A stretch of DNA of 64,000 nucleotides. It comes from Qipengyuania sp. ABI-127-1 (lineage in GTDB: Bacteria; Pseudomonadota; Alphaproteobacteria; Sphingomonadales; Sphingomonadaceae). Below, in pieces: positions 7,937 through 16,272 of the stretch. Location: positions 1,150,501 through 1,214,500 of the forward strand of contig JALJCR010000001.1 in the NCBI GenBank assembly GCA_022953095.1. Direction: 5' to 3'. The stretch's first letter is position 1; the number at the start of each line of letters is the position of its first letter. Under the pieces are notes generated by a model, which did not search any database, was not told the DNA's origin, and worked only from the letters and a program-made list of their open reading frames with translations. Position numbers and translations under genes: made by a program.

Positions 7937-9145
7937 TCAAGCCCGATTGGCTAGCGCCAGTTCATCTGTGGAATCGGCATATTCGGTGCGGTTTCGGCCC
8001 AGGGCCTTTGCGCGATACAGGGCCGTATCGGCCTGATGCAGTGCATCGTCGAGCTTGGCATCGCCATCGGCTATGAACACACCAAGCGATGCCGTGGTGA
8101 CCAGGCCCGAGACGTTCAGCTTTGCGGCGATTTCCGCGATGGTTTCGTGCAGCGCTTCGATCGTACGACGATTCTCGGCAATCGAGCGGAAGGGCATTAT
8201 GATAGCGAATTCCTCGCCGCCCAGCCGTGCGGCGATATGGTCGGGACCGACCTGCGAATTCAGCACCCCGACTATCGCCTGTCCGACGCTTTCGAGCACC
8301 CGGTCGCCCGTGGCATGACCGAACCGGTCATTGATGGACTTGAAGTGATCGATGTCGATCATGATCACAAGCCGCTGCGGCCAACCCACCCGTTCCGCAT
8401 AAGTGAAAAAGGCACGCCGGTTGAACAGTCCGGTCAGGCTGTCGTGATCGGCCATGTGCATGGCGCGTTCCAGCGATACGCGCAGGCTTTCGCCCAGGCG
8501 CCGATTTTCGACCAGAAGCTTGGCAGAGCGTTCGTGCCCGATGGTCGACGCATATGAGTAGGCGATGAAAATCAGGAAAAGGATCGTCATCCCGGCCATG
8601 AGGGCCAAACCGTCGGCGGCGCCCGTCAGATACAGACCGAGGCCAAACGCACCCAGAAAGCCGCTGGAAAAACTGAGCGCGAGCCCGCGCATCGGCGACA
8701 GCATCGTCACGACGATGCTCATCCCTATAAGGGTGCCGCCGCCGACGAGCAGCCGGGCAGGGTGCAGCGTCGGGAAGGCGAGGATCGGCAGCATTGTCGA
8801 TCCCCAGGCCATTCCGCCGACGAAGAGCGACGCAGCCAGCCAATTGAATGCACGCGCAATGCCGCGTTCTTCGCGCAAGGCCGAGCGCATATTTGCAAAG
8901 CCGGCGCGCGTACCGGCCATCGCAAGCAGACGGAAGGCGAGGGGGAGAATGAAATAGGAAGCATTGGGCAGAAAGAAAGCTGCCCCGGCGGTAACGAACC
9001 AGCAGGAAAGATTGGCGATGACCGAGCGTTCTTCGGTATCGACCAGCCCCTTGAGAATTGCGCGCCGTATCTCTCGTTCGCGAGGGATACGTTGGTTTTT
9101 CGCGAAACCCTGCGCGGCTCGCTTGGGCAACAATCGTGCAGTCAT
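7937..9145 (-). CDS. Membrane-anchored diguanylate cyclase (GGDEF)
   Basis: A 402-residue protein that makes cyclic di-GMP from two GTP. Residues ~45-200 hold about six hydrophobic segments (MASE-like sensory module); a short helix near 205-230 leads to a GGDEF domain. DHDSLTGLFNRRAFF opens the domain, MIDIDHFKSINDRFGH binds the nucleotide and metal, and the active-site loop is GGEEF (309-313). The RxxD inhibitory site that usually lies five residues upstream is absent (PDHI there), so product inhibition is probably missing. The start at 9145 has a G-rich ribosome-binding site. No phosphodiesterase is nearby. Confidence 0.93.
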   Translation of the reverse strand: MTARLLPKRAAQGFAKNQRIPREREIRRAILKGLVDTEERSVIANLSCWFVTAGAAFFLPNASYFILPLAFRLLAMAGTRAGFANMRSALREERGIARAFNWLAASLFVGGMAWGSTMLPILAFPTLHPARLLVGGGTLIGMSIVVTMLSPMRGLALSFSSGFLGAFGLGLYLTGAADGLALMAGMTILFLIFIAYSYASTIGHERSAKLLVENRRLGESLRVSLERAMHMADHDSLTGLFNRRAFFTYAERVGWPQRLVIMIDIDHFKSINDRFGHATGDRVLESVGQAIVGVLNSQVGPDHIAARLGGEEFAIIMPFRSIAENRRTIEALHETIAEIAAKLNVSGLVTTASLGVFIADGDAKLDDALHQADTALYRAKALGRNRTEYADSTDELALANRA

Positions 9146-9278
9146 ACCCTCGCCCCCCATTTCCGAAATGGTTGAGGAATGTTTAGCCCCCACCATTTGT
9201 AGTCGCGCTAATTCGCAACTAAGTGAAACCGCCTAGGCCTTCTCCCAAGGGCTTAAGCCTTGAGAGCGGGGGCTGGCG

Positions 9279-12200
9279 TCATTCCGCTGCCAGCAATTCC
9301 TCCGCTCCGCCAAGGTCGACGCTGACGAGGCGGCTGACGCCCTTTTCGATCATCGTCACGCCGAACAGGCGGTGCATGCGGCTCATCGTGACGGCATTGT
9401 GGGTGACGATCAGATAGCGCGTTTGCGTTTCGCGCGTCATCGCATCGAGCAGGTCGCAAAAGCGGTCGATATTGGCATCGTCCAGCGGCGCATCGACCTC
9501 GTCGAGCACGCAGATCGGCGCGGGGTTGGTCAGGAACAGCGCGAAGATCAGCGCCGTTGCGGTCAGCGCCTGTTCGCCGCCCGACAGCAAGGTGAGCGAT
9601 TGTAGCTTCTTGCCCGGCGGCTGGGCGAAGATTTCGAGCCCGGCTTCCAGCGGATCGTCGCTGTCGATCAGCGCCAGATGCGCCTCGCCGCCTTCGAACA
9701 GGCGGGTGAAGAGCCGTTTGAAGTGGGTGTTGACCTGCTCGAACGCGGCGCGCAAACGCTCGCGGCCCTCGCGGTTGAGATTGCCGATCGATCCGCGCAA
9801 CCGGCTCACCGCCTCGCGCAGTTCCTCCTGTTCGGCCGCGTTGGAGCCATGCTCGCTCTCGATCCGCTCCAATTCCTCGGCTGCGACCAGATTGACCGGC
9901 CCGATCCGCTCGCGGCTGGCGGTCAGGCGGTCCATTTCTTCCCCCTCGGCCTCGGCGGAACCGAGCGTCTCCTCGTCGAATTCGAACCGGGCGGGCAGCA
10001 GCGGGGGCGGGCACTGGAAGCGCTCGCCCGAAGTCCGCGCCATTTCGATCCGGCGGCCATCCTGATTCTCTGCCCGTTCCGTCAGGCCAGCCCGGCTTTC
10101 GCGCGCCTCGGCCAGCCTCTCATTGGCGGCGGCAAAGGCATGGTCGGCCTGCTGCGCGGCGGCATTGGCCTCGCCGACGGCTTTCTCGGCTTCGGCAAGG
10201 TCGCGCGTCAGGCGCTCGCGCACTTGGTCGCCTTGTTCGATCTCGCGCATCAGGCCTTCGGGCTTGGCGGCGGTGATCGCGCGCTCCTGCGCAATTTCTT
10301 CCGCGCGGATTTCCATCTCCGACAGGCGCCGCGCCGCATCGCCGCTGCGCGCCTGCCAGTTGGCCATGTCGCTGCGCTGGGCCGAAGCCCGTTCGCGCGC
10401 GACCGCCAGCGCCTGGTCGTGGCTGGCAAGTTCGGCCGCGCGCGCTTGCAGAGTCGAGCGGGCGGCTTCGTTCTTCGCCCGGGCCGCTTCCAGCGTAGCG
10501 CGTCCGGCCTCGGGATCGGGCAGGGCGTCGCGCTTTGTTTCGGCAGAGGACAGATCGGATTTGGCGGCAGCTATAACCTCGCCCTGCTCGACCTCGCTGC
10601 AATCGAGTTCCGCGAGCCGCGCGGCGAGCCGTTCGCGCGCTGCCTCCGCCTGATCGAGCGTGCGCAGCGCCTGCCTTTCCGCATCGGCGGCACCGGCCAG
10701 CTCACGATCGGCGGTAACGAGATCGCGTTGAAGCTGCCCCAGCTCCTCGCCCACAGTATCGAGCGATTGCCGGGCAGCCTCGGCAGCCTCGCGGAGCGCG
10801 GGGAGGCGGCGGTCGAGTTCGGTGAAGCGGTTTTCCGCTTCCAGTCGCGCGGCTTCCGCCGAGCCTTCACCACGCACCACGAGACCATCCCACCGGCGCA
10901 AATGGCCGTCCAGGCTGACCAGCGCATGGCCGGGGGACAGCACGCGCCCGTCATCGGCCTCGGCGACATGCACCAATGCCAGCAGGGCGCGCAGCTCGTC
11001 GGGACAGGTGTCGACATGAGCGGATAGGCTGTCGGTCGCGGCTGCGGGCGCGTCCGCCCCGGTCCAATAGCGCCCTTCCGCCTGATCGTCGGGCGGGCCG
11101 AGCAGTGCCTTCCCATCGCGCCCCAGTGCCGCCGCCACCGCACGTTCGTACCCTTTTGCCGCACGTACCCCGTCGATCGCCTGTTGGCGTCCCTTGCGCT
11201 TCGAGGCAGCCCGCTCGCGCGCCTCGCGGTCGCGCTTGAGCGCCTCCCATTCTCGCTGGACGCCCGAAAGCTCTGCCTTCGCTTCGGCGAGCGCGGAGGA
11301 GGCCGTATCGCGTGTCGCCTGGAGCTTGGCCTTGCGCGCCTGCATTTCCTCGACCTTTCTACGCAGGTCTTCCATCGCCGCCGCAGCGTGTTCGGCCGCT
11401 GCCTTCGCCGTATCGACACCGGCATCTGGATCTTCGCCCATCAGCGCCGCGCGCTGTTCGGCCATCCGGCGTACCTCGGATTCCACGCGATCGAGCCGCG
11501 CCTTCGCTTGGGCGATTTCGGCTTCGGCGACACGCCATTCGGCTTCCACCCCGGCATTATCGGCAGTGGCCTTGGCCAGCGCGAGTTCGGCGGCGCGGCT
11601 ATCGCGTTCGGCCTGCTCGCGTGCACCTTCGAGCGCAGGGCGCCTTTCCTCATCTCCGGCCAGCGCCTTTTCGCTTTCCGCCAGTTCGCGTTCGAGCCGC
11701 GCCAGCGCCTCGGCAGCATCCTTGGTCAGCCGGTCGGCATCGCCCCGATCGGCTTCGAGCCGCGCTTTCTGGCGGTCGAGATCGGCGAGGCGCTGCTCGG
11801 CGGCTTCGAGTTGACTGGTGAGCGCCGCCATCCGGTGTCCGTGGGCGCTGGCATCGTCGCGGCGGTCGGCCTGTTCCTCGCGCGCTTCGGCCAGCGCTTC
11901 GGCAGCCGAGCGCTGGGCTTTCTGAGCCTCTTCGGCCGCCCCTTGCGCTTCGGCAACGCGAGCCTCTGCTTGGCCCGCCGCCTTTTTGGCCTCCTCGGCA
12001 GCCGCGGCGGCATCGCGCCAGCGAGCGAAGACCAGCCGCGCCTCGGCGGTCTTAATCTGGTCGGAGAGCTTCCTGTAGCGCTCGGCCTGTTTTGCCTGCC
12101 GCCGCAGCGAGGCGATCTGGCTGTCGAGCCCGGCCATGATGTCTTCGAGCCGTTCGAGATTGGTCTCGGTCTGCCGCAGCTTGCTCTCGGCGTCGCGGCG

Positions 12201-12701
12201 GCGGACATGCAGACCGGCAATCCCGGCAGCCTCTTCCAGCATCTGGCGGCGCTCGGTAGGCTTGGCGGCGATGACCTGCGCGATTTTGCCCTGGCTGACG
12301 AGCGCCGGGCTATGCGCCCCGGTGGCGGCATCGGCGAAGATCAGCGCCACGTCCTTGGCGCGGACATCGCGTCCATTGAGGCGATAGGCGCTGCCGGCCC
12401 CGCGTTCGATCCGGCGGACGACCTCCATTTCGTCCCCGCGGTCGTCCTCGCCCTGCAGCACGACTTCGGCGAAATCGCGTCGCGGGCGGCTTTGCGTACC
12501 GGCGAAGATGACGTCTTCCATCCCGCCTGAGCGCATCGATTTGGGCGAGTTTTCGCCCATGACCCAGCGGATCGCTTCGAGCAGGTTGGATTTGCCGCAT
12601 CCATTGGGGCCGACCACACCTGTCAGCCCCGGTTCGATGAACAAGGTGGCGGGTTCTACGAAGCTCTTGAAGCCACTCAATCTGAGCTTCGAGATCTTCA
12701 T
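9279..12701 (-). CDS. smc: Chromosome segregation ATPase SMC
   Basis: A 1140-residue condensin subunit that loops and segregates the chromosome. The head is split in the usual way: Walker A GPNGCGKSN at 31-39 near the N-terminus, and the ABC signature LSGGEQ (1039-1044) plus Walker B CVLDEVDAPLD (about 1065-1075) at the C-terminus. Long Ala/Glu/Arg-rich coiled coils flank a hinge around residues 480-600, where Gly-rich and less helical sequence appears. Length is usual for alphaproteobacterial SMC. It follows the minus-strand genes for two DsbA-like proteins and dciA, with 27 bases between smc and the preceding gene. Confidence 0.97.
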   Translation of the reverse strand: MKISKLRLSGFKSFVEPATLFIEPGLTGVVGPNGCGKSNLLEAIRWVMGENSPKSMRSGGMEDVIFAGTQSRPRRDFAEVVLQGEDDRGDEMEVVRRIERGAGSAYRLNGRDVRAKDVALIFADAATGAHSPALVSQGKIAQVIAAKPTERRQMLEEAAGIAGLHVRRRDAESKLRQTETNLERLEDIMAGLDSQIASLRRQAKQAERYRKLSDQIKTAEARLVFARWRDAAAAAEEAKKAAGQAEARVAEAQGAAEEAQKAQRSAAEALAEAREEQADRRDDASAHGHRMAALTSQLEAAEQRLADLDRQKARLEADRGDADRLTKDAAEALARLERELAESEKALAGDEERRPALEGAREQAERDSRAAELALAKATADNAGVEAEWRVAEAEIAQAKARLDRVESEVRRMAEQRAALMGEDPDAGVDTAKAAAEHAAAAMEDLRRKVEEMQARKAKLQATRDTASSALAEAKAELSGVQREWEALKRDREARERAASKRKGRQQAIDGVRAAKGYERAVAAALGRDGKALLGPPDDQAEGRYWTGADAPAAATDSLSAHVDTCPDELRALLALVHVAEADDGRVLSPGHALVSLDGHLRRWDGLVVRGEGSAEAARLEAENRFTELDRRLPALREAAEAARQSLDTVGEELGQLQRDLVTADRELAGAADAERQALRTLDQAEAARERLAARLAELDCSEVEQGEVIAAAKSDLSSAETKRDALPDPEAGRATLEAARAKNEAARSTLQARAAELASHDQALAVARERASAQRSDMANWQARSGDAARRLSEMEIRAEEIAQERAITAAKPEGLMREIEQGDQVRERLTRDLAEAEKAVGEANAAAQQADHAFAAANERLAEARESRAGLTERAENQDGRRIEMARTSGERFQCPPPLLPARFEFDEETLGSAEAEGEEMDRLTASRERIGPVNLVAAEELERIESEHGSNAAEQEELREAVSRLRGSIGNLNREGRERLRAAFEQVNTHFKRLFTRLFEGGEAHLALIDSDDPLEAGLEIFAQPPGKKLQSLTLLSGGEQALTATALIFALFLTNPAPICVLDEVDAPLDDANIDRFCDLLDAMTRETQTRYLIVTHNAVTMSRMHRLFGVTMIEKGVSRLVSVDLGGAEELLAAE

Positions 12702-12728
12702 CGGTGTCCGTTCCCGCCGGCCGGCGCC

Positions 12729-13469
12729 CTACCTGGCGCCGGCGCGCTGGAGGATGGGCTCCAGTGCTGCCCAGGTATTGGCATCGGCATGGTTGCCGTT
12801 GATCAGGAAGGTCGGCGTGCCCTGGATGTCGAGTTCATCGGATTGCTTGGTCGAGTTATCGGCGATTTTGGAATAGGCGTCTGTATCTGCAAGGCATTGG
12901 CGCGCCTGGTCCTCGCTCAGTCCACGGGCGGCGAAGAAATCGTAGAATCCCCCGACCTCCGCCAGCCGGACCAAACGCTCTTCGGGAGGTAGGTTGAGCG
13001 ATTGTTCGACTGCAGCCTGGTTTTCGAAGATGGGAGTAAGTACCTGTTGCTGGTTGGCAAAGACCTGATCCGATAGCGGAATGAAGGCTTCGTCCGCTGC
13101 ACAGCGCACCATTGTGGCCAGGGCAAGATCGTGGGGGCCGTGGATCTGGTTGCGCAATTCGAAGCTGACCCGGCCGGAATTCACGTATTCGGATACCAGC
13201 GGCTCCATCCCTTCCTCCGCGAAGCGCGCGCAGGTCGGGCAGGTTAGCGAAGCATATTCGACCAGCTTGATCGGTGCGTCGGGATTGCCGATCATGTAAC
13301 CGTCCATGTCGGTAACGGTCACCATGTCGCGCCATTCGGTTCCCTCGGGTGCCGGAATGGCGGCGATTGCTTCGCCGGCGATCTCGCCTGTTTCGTCAGC
13401 GCCTGAACCGCAGGAGGCAAGCGCGAGGGCGATCGGTGCGGCGAGAACGAAACGCAGGGTCTTGGTCAT
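12729..13469 (-). CDS. DsbA-family thiol-disulfide lipoprotein
   Basis: A 246-residue periplasmic thioredoxin-fold protein, probably lipid-anchored: a hydrophobic leader ends in LALASC (Cys20). The active site CPTC (77-80) follows EYASLT, the helical insert spans about 100-200, and the cis-Pro loop is GTPTF. It likely oxidises or isomerises disulfides in exported proteins. I start at the internal ATG (13469) because AGGA lies six bases upstream; another Met lies four codons earlier. A second DsbA-like gene lies just upstream in the same direction, so the two look like an old duplication. It resembles the BdbD/DsbA-like thioredoxin_4 group. Confidence 0.88.
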   Translation of the reverse strand: MTKTLRFVLAAPIALALASCGSGADETGEIAGEAIAAIPAPEGTEWRDMVTVTDMDGYMIGNPDAPIKLVEYASLTCPTCARFAEEGMEPLVSEYVNSGRVSFELRNQIHGPHDLALATMVRCAADEAFIPLSDQVFANQQQVLTPIFENQAAVEQSLNLPPEERLVRLAEVGGFYDFFAARGLSEDQARQCLADTDAYSKIADNSTKQSDELDIQGTPTFLINGNHADANTWAALEPILQRAGAR

Positions 13470-13578
13470 CGGAATCCTCATATATGGACTGGGAGGCTAG
13501 GTCAGGGGGCACGACGAAGGGAAGGCGCACCACTGCCTATCCACAGGCCTTTCCCCCGAAAAACCGGTTCGTCCGGCT

Positions 13579-14286
13579 TCAGAACACGTCGGCGAGATGT
13601 TTTTCGAGGCTGAGCCAGTCATGCGTGCCTTCGAGCAGTTCGCCATCGAGGACGAAGCTGGGAGTGCCGGTGAGGCCGTATTTTTCGACATCGGCGGCGG
13701 ACGTATCGGCCATCGCGCGGGCTTTCGCTTCGTCCGACAGGCAACGATCGAGCTCGGCACGGCCGTAGCCGCGCGTTTCCATGATATCGTAGAAATCGAG
13801 ATCGCTGGCGATCGCCTGTAGCCGCGCGGGAAGCGAGCCGAATTGCCAGCGCGAGCGCTGCGCCTGGGTAGCCTTGGCGGCTTTTCCCATCCATTCGTCG
13901 AAGCGATACATGATCGCCTCGTGATTACCGCCGAACTTGCTGGCATCGCCGCAATGGGTCAGCAGGGCCGCGGACAGATCCACCGGATCGCGGATCAGGT
14001 GGCGGATTTCGTAGCTGATGCGACCGCTCGGGACGTAGGCCACTTTGATGGCGCCTTCGCCATTGCGCGCGAAAGTGGCGCAGTGCGAACAGGTATAGCT
14101 CATGAATTCGATCAGCTTACGGTCCGCATCCGGATTGCCGAACGTATGCCCGCCATCGGTTTCGGCCAGCATGCTGCCCCAATTGCCGCCCGGAAGGATC
14201 GGCCGTTCCTGCGCGCTTGCGCTCAGAGCGAGCGTTCCGACCCCTAGCAGGGCGAGGCCCTTCAGCACCATGCTTTTGATTTTCAC
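13579..14286 (-). CDS. Periplasmic DsbA-family thioredoxin-fold protein
   Basis: A 235-residue exported protein with a cleavable signal peptide (cut likely after ASA, residue 25). The redox motif is CSHC (66-69), preceded by EFMSYT; the cis-Pro loop is GTPSF. It belongs with the neighbouring lipoprotein to the thioredoxin_4/DsbA-like group but is soluble. The start is GTG, overlapping the stop of dciA (GTGA), so translation is coupled to that gene. Periplasmic disulfide formation is the likely role; its partner DsbB is not in the window. Confidence 0.88.
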   Translation of the reverse strand: MKIKSMVLKGLALLGVGTLALSASAQERPILPGGNWGSMLAETDGGHTFGNPDADRKLIEFMSYTCSHCATFARNGEGAIKVAYVPSGRISYEIRHLIRDPVDLSAALLTHCGDASKFGGNHEAIMYRFDEWMGKAAKATQAQRSRWQFGSLPARLQAIASDLDFYDIMETRGYGRAELDRCLSDEAKARAMADTSAADVEKYGLTGTPSFVLDGELLEGTHDWLSLEKHLADVF

Positions 14287-14828
14287 GTGTTCTCGTTCCC
14301 GTCTTCTTGCGATCCGAGACTGCGGGCCAGCGATTCCAGCACTGTCCTCAATTCGGGATCCCCAATATCGCGCAGGCTGTCGCCCAATTCCATCGGAATC
14401 GGTTTGAGCGATGGCGGCGCCTTCGGCCTGTCCCTGTCAGGCGGTGGCTTAACCTGGCCTTGCCGCAGCTTGATGCGGGCAATGGCGCGGTAGCCGAAAA
14501 ACCGGTTCACCCGGTCGATGATTTCGGGGATTACCTGCTGCACCAGCGGCGCATGCGCAGGCTTGACCACCAGATGCATGATGCCTTCAGATTTCTCCCC
14601 CGGGGGGAAGCGAATCATTTCGGGTGTGCAGACCTTCGCATGGGTCTCACCGACGATTTCCGGCCAGCGGCTCACCACGGAGCTTTGGACGAAGCCGAAG
14701 CGGCGGAACGCGCTGCGCCCGATCTGCGGCATCAGATCGCTGATCGGTTTGGCCCCGCCGCCGCGCGGGCGCTGGTACTTCTTAGATCCGGATCTGGTCT
14801 TGTCGCTTCCCATCGTGGGAACGCTCAT
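14283..14828 (-). CDS. dciA: DciA-like protein (DUF721)
   Basis: A 181-residue protein of the DUF721/DciA family, ancestral loaders or operators of the replicative helicase DnaB in bacteria without DnaC. The core domain runs from about residue 35 to 135: ISDLMPQIGRSAFRRFGF, then VVSRWPEIVGE, and the strand-rich LHLVVKPAHAPLVQQV region (written with its Met as MHLVVKPAHAPLVQQV). A charged basic N-terminus and a Pro-rich C-terminal tail flank it. The start (14828 or the Met at 14813) lacks a clear ribosome-binding site. It is 14 bases from the divergent mutY start, so promoters must overlap the neighbour. Confidence 0.82.
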   Translation of the reverse strand: MSVPTMGSDKTRSGSKKYQRPRGGGAKPISDLMPQIGRSAFRRFGFVQSSVVSRWPEIVGETHAKVCTPEMIRFPPGEKSEGIMHLVVKPAHAPLVQQVIPEIIDRVNRFFGYRAIARIKLRQGQVKPPPDRDRPKAPPSLKPIPMELGDSLRDIGDPELRTVLESLARSLGSQEDGNENT

Positions 14829-14842
14829 GCCATAGGCGGGCC

Positions 14843-15862
14843 GTGACTGCCACCGTCTCCGATAGGCTACTCGACTGGTACGATGCGCATGCGCGCGATT
14901 TGCCGTGGCGCGCGCGGCCCGGAGCGCCGCCACCCGATCCGTATCGCGTATGGTTGTCGGAAATCATGCTGCAACAGACGACAGTTGCGGCGGTGAAACC
15001 CTATTTCGAAGCCTTCATCTCGCGCTGGCCCACGGTCGAAGCGCTTGCCGCAGCTCCGCAGGAGGACATCATGGCGGCATGGGCGGGGCTGGGATATTAT
15101 TCGCGCGCGCGCAATCTGGTGAAATGCGCGGGAGAGGTGGCGCAGCGCGGCGGATTTCCCGCGACCGAGGGGGAATTGCGCGAGCTGCCCGGGCTGGGTG
15201 CCTATACCGCCGCCGCCGTGGCTGCGATTGCTTTCGGTGAGCGCGCGGTGGTCGTCGATGCCAATGTCGAGCGGGTAGTCGCGCGGCTATTCGCTATCGA
15301 AGACCCGCTACCGGCTGCGCGCAAGGCGATCCGCACGGCAGCCGCTGAGATTACGCCGGAGAAGCGGGCGGGCGATTTCGCGCAGGCGATGATGGATCTG
15401 GGCTCGGGAATCTGCACGACGCGCGATCCCAAATGCCTGCTCTGCCCGCTGAGCGCAGACTGTCGGGCTCGCGCGGCGGGCGATCCGGCGCGGTTCCCGG
15501 TCAAGGCACCGAAAAAGGCCAAGCCCGTGCGGCAGGGGCACGCCTATTGGATCGAGCGGGAGAATGCTGTGTGGCTCGTCCGGCGCGAGGGCAAGGGGAT
15601 GCTCGGCGGGATGCGCGCGCTGCCCGATGATGGCTGGAGCGCACGCGGCGATGGGGTGGGCGAGCCGCCGCTGGATGGGGACTGGGAAGGCGCGGGAATG
15701 GTGCGGCACACCTTCACCCATTTCGCGCTCGAACTGTCGGTGCAGGTACAGCGTGAAGCGACACAGCCCAGCGGCGAGGGCGAATGGTGGCCTCTCGACA
15801 CGCTTAACGAAGCGGGCCTGCCGACACTCTTCGCCAAGGCCGCCCGGCTGGTAACGTCATGA
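14843..15862 (+). CDS. mutY: A/G-specific adenine DNA glycosylase
   Basis: MutY removes adenine mispaired with 8-oxoguanine. The 339-residue protein has the catalytic Glu40 in SEIMLQQT, the helix-hairpin-helix LPGLGAYTA (115-123), the conserved Asp139 in VDANVERV, and the iron-sulfur loop Cys191-X6-Cys198-X2-Cys201-X5-Cys207. The C-terminal NUDIX-like domain (from ~230) recognises 8-oxoG, with VRHTFTHF typical. The start is GTG. It is divergent from dciA. Confidence 0.96.
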   Translation: MTATVSDRLLDWYDAHARDLPWRARPGAPPPDPYRVWLSEIMLQQTTVAAVKPYFEAFISRWPTVEALAAAPQEDIMAAWAGLGYYSRARNLVKCAGEVAQRGGFPATEGELRELPGLGAYTAAAVAAIAFGERAVVVDANVERVVARLFAIEDPLPAARKAIRTAAAEITPEKRAGDFAQAMMDLGSGICTTRDPKCLLCPLSADCRARAAGDPARFPVKAPKKAKPVRQGHAYWIERENAVWLVRREGKGMLGGMRALPDDGWSARGDGVGEPPLDGDWEGAGMVRHTFTHFALELSVQVQREATQPSGEGEWWPLDTLNEAGLPTLFAKAARLVTS

Positions 15863-15934
15863 TTCCCCGCGCAGGCGGGATCTTCAGACAGCGATGCGCT
15901 CGACCGCCTGAGAATCCCCCCTTTCGCGGGAGAT
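15862..15934. repeat. Degenerate pair of palindromic GC repeats
   Basis: Two short degenerate palindromes, ATTCCCCGCGCAGGCGGGAT (15862-15881) and a diverged copy around 15912-15934, lie directly after the mutY stop. They resemble decayed halves of the longer inverted repeats found elsewhere in the window. Confidence 0.3.
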
Positions 15935-15940
15935 CGATCG

Positions 15941-16162
15941 TCAGATAATCCCACCGCCCAGCGTCAGCCGCACGGCGGCGATCAGCAGCACGATCAGACA
16001 GAAATTGCGCCCGGTATTGCTCGACGAAAGCTGGCCCAGCACCACGCCGATCGCGATCAGCGGCAGTGCGAGCCAGTTGGCCCAGCCGAGAAGGGGGATG
16101 GTCGCCGGAATGACGACGACGAGCGAGACGATCCCGAACAGGATGGAGAGCAGATTGAGCAT
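15941..16162 (-). CDS. Small two- or three-helix membrane protein (73 aa)
   Basis: A very hydrophobic 73-residue protein of unknown function. Segment one is about residues 3-24 (LLSILFGIVSLVVVIPATI), segment two about 28-45 (ANWLALPLIAIGVVLGQL), and segment three about 53-70 (FCLIVLLIAAVRLTLGG), with a short polar SSSNTGRN loop between two and three. The start Met at 16162 is the natural N-terminus; extending the frame upstream adds polar sequence without support. It is divergent from the serine-hydrolase gene. Confidence 0.65.
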   Translation of the reverse strand: MLNLLSILFGIVSLVVVIPATIPLLGWANWLALPLIAIGVVLGQLSSSNTGRNFCLIVLLIAAVRLTLGGGII

Positions 16163-16272
16163 GTGTCCTATATGGTTAGGACACTGGCCGATTGCAACAG
16201 TTTCGATTGGCAATTGACGCTCTGCCATCGCTCCCGCACAAACCCGCCGTTTTGAAATCCGGAGAGACACGA

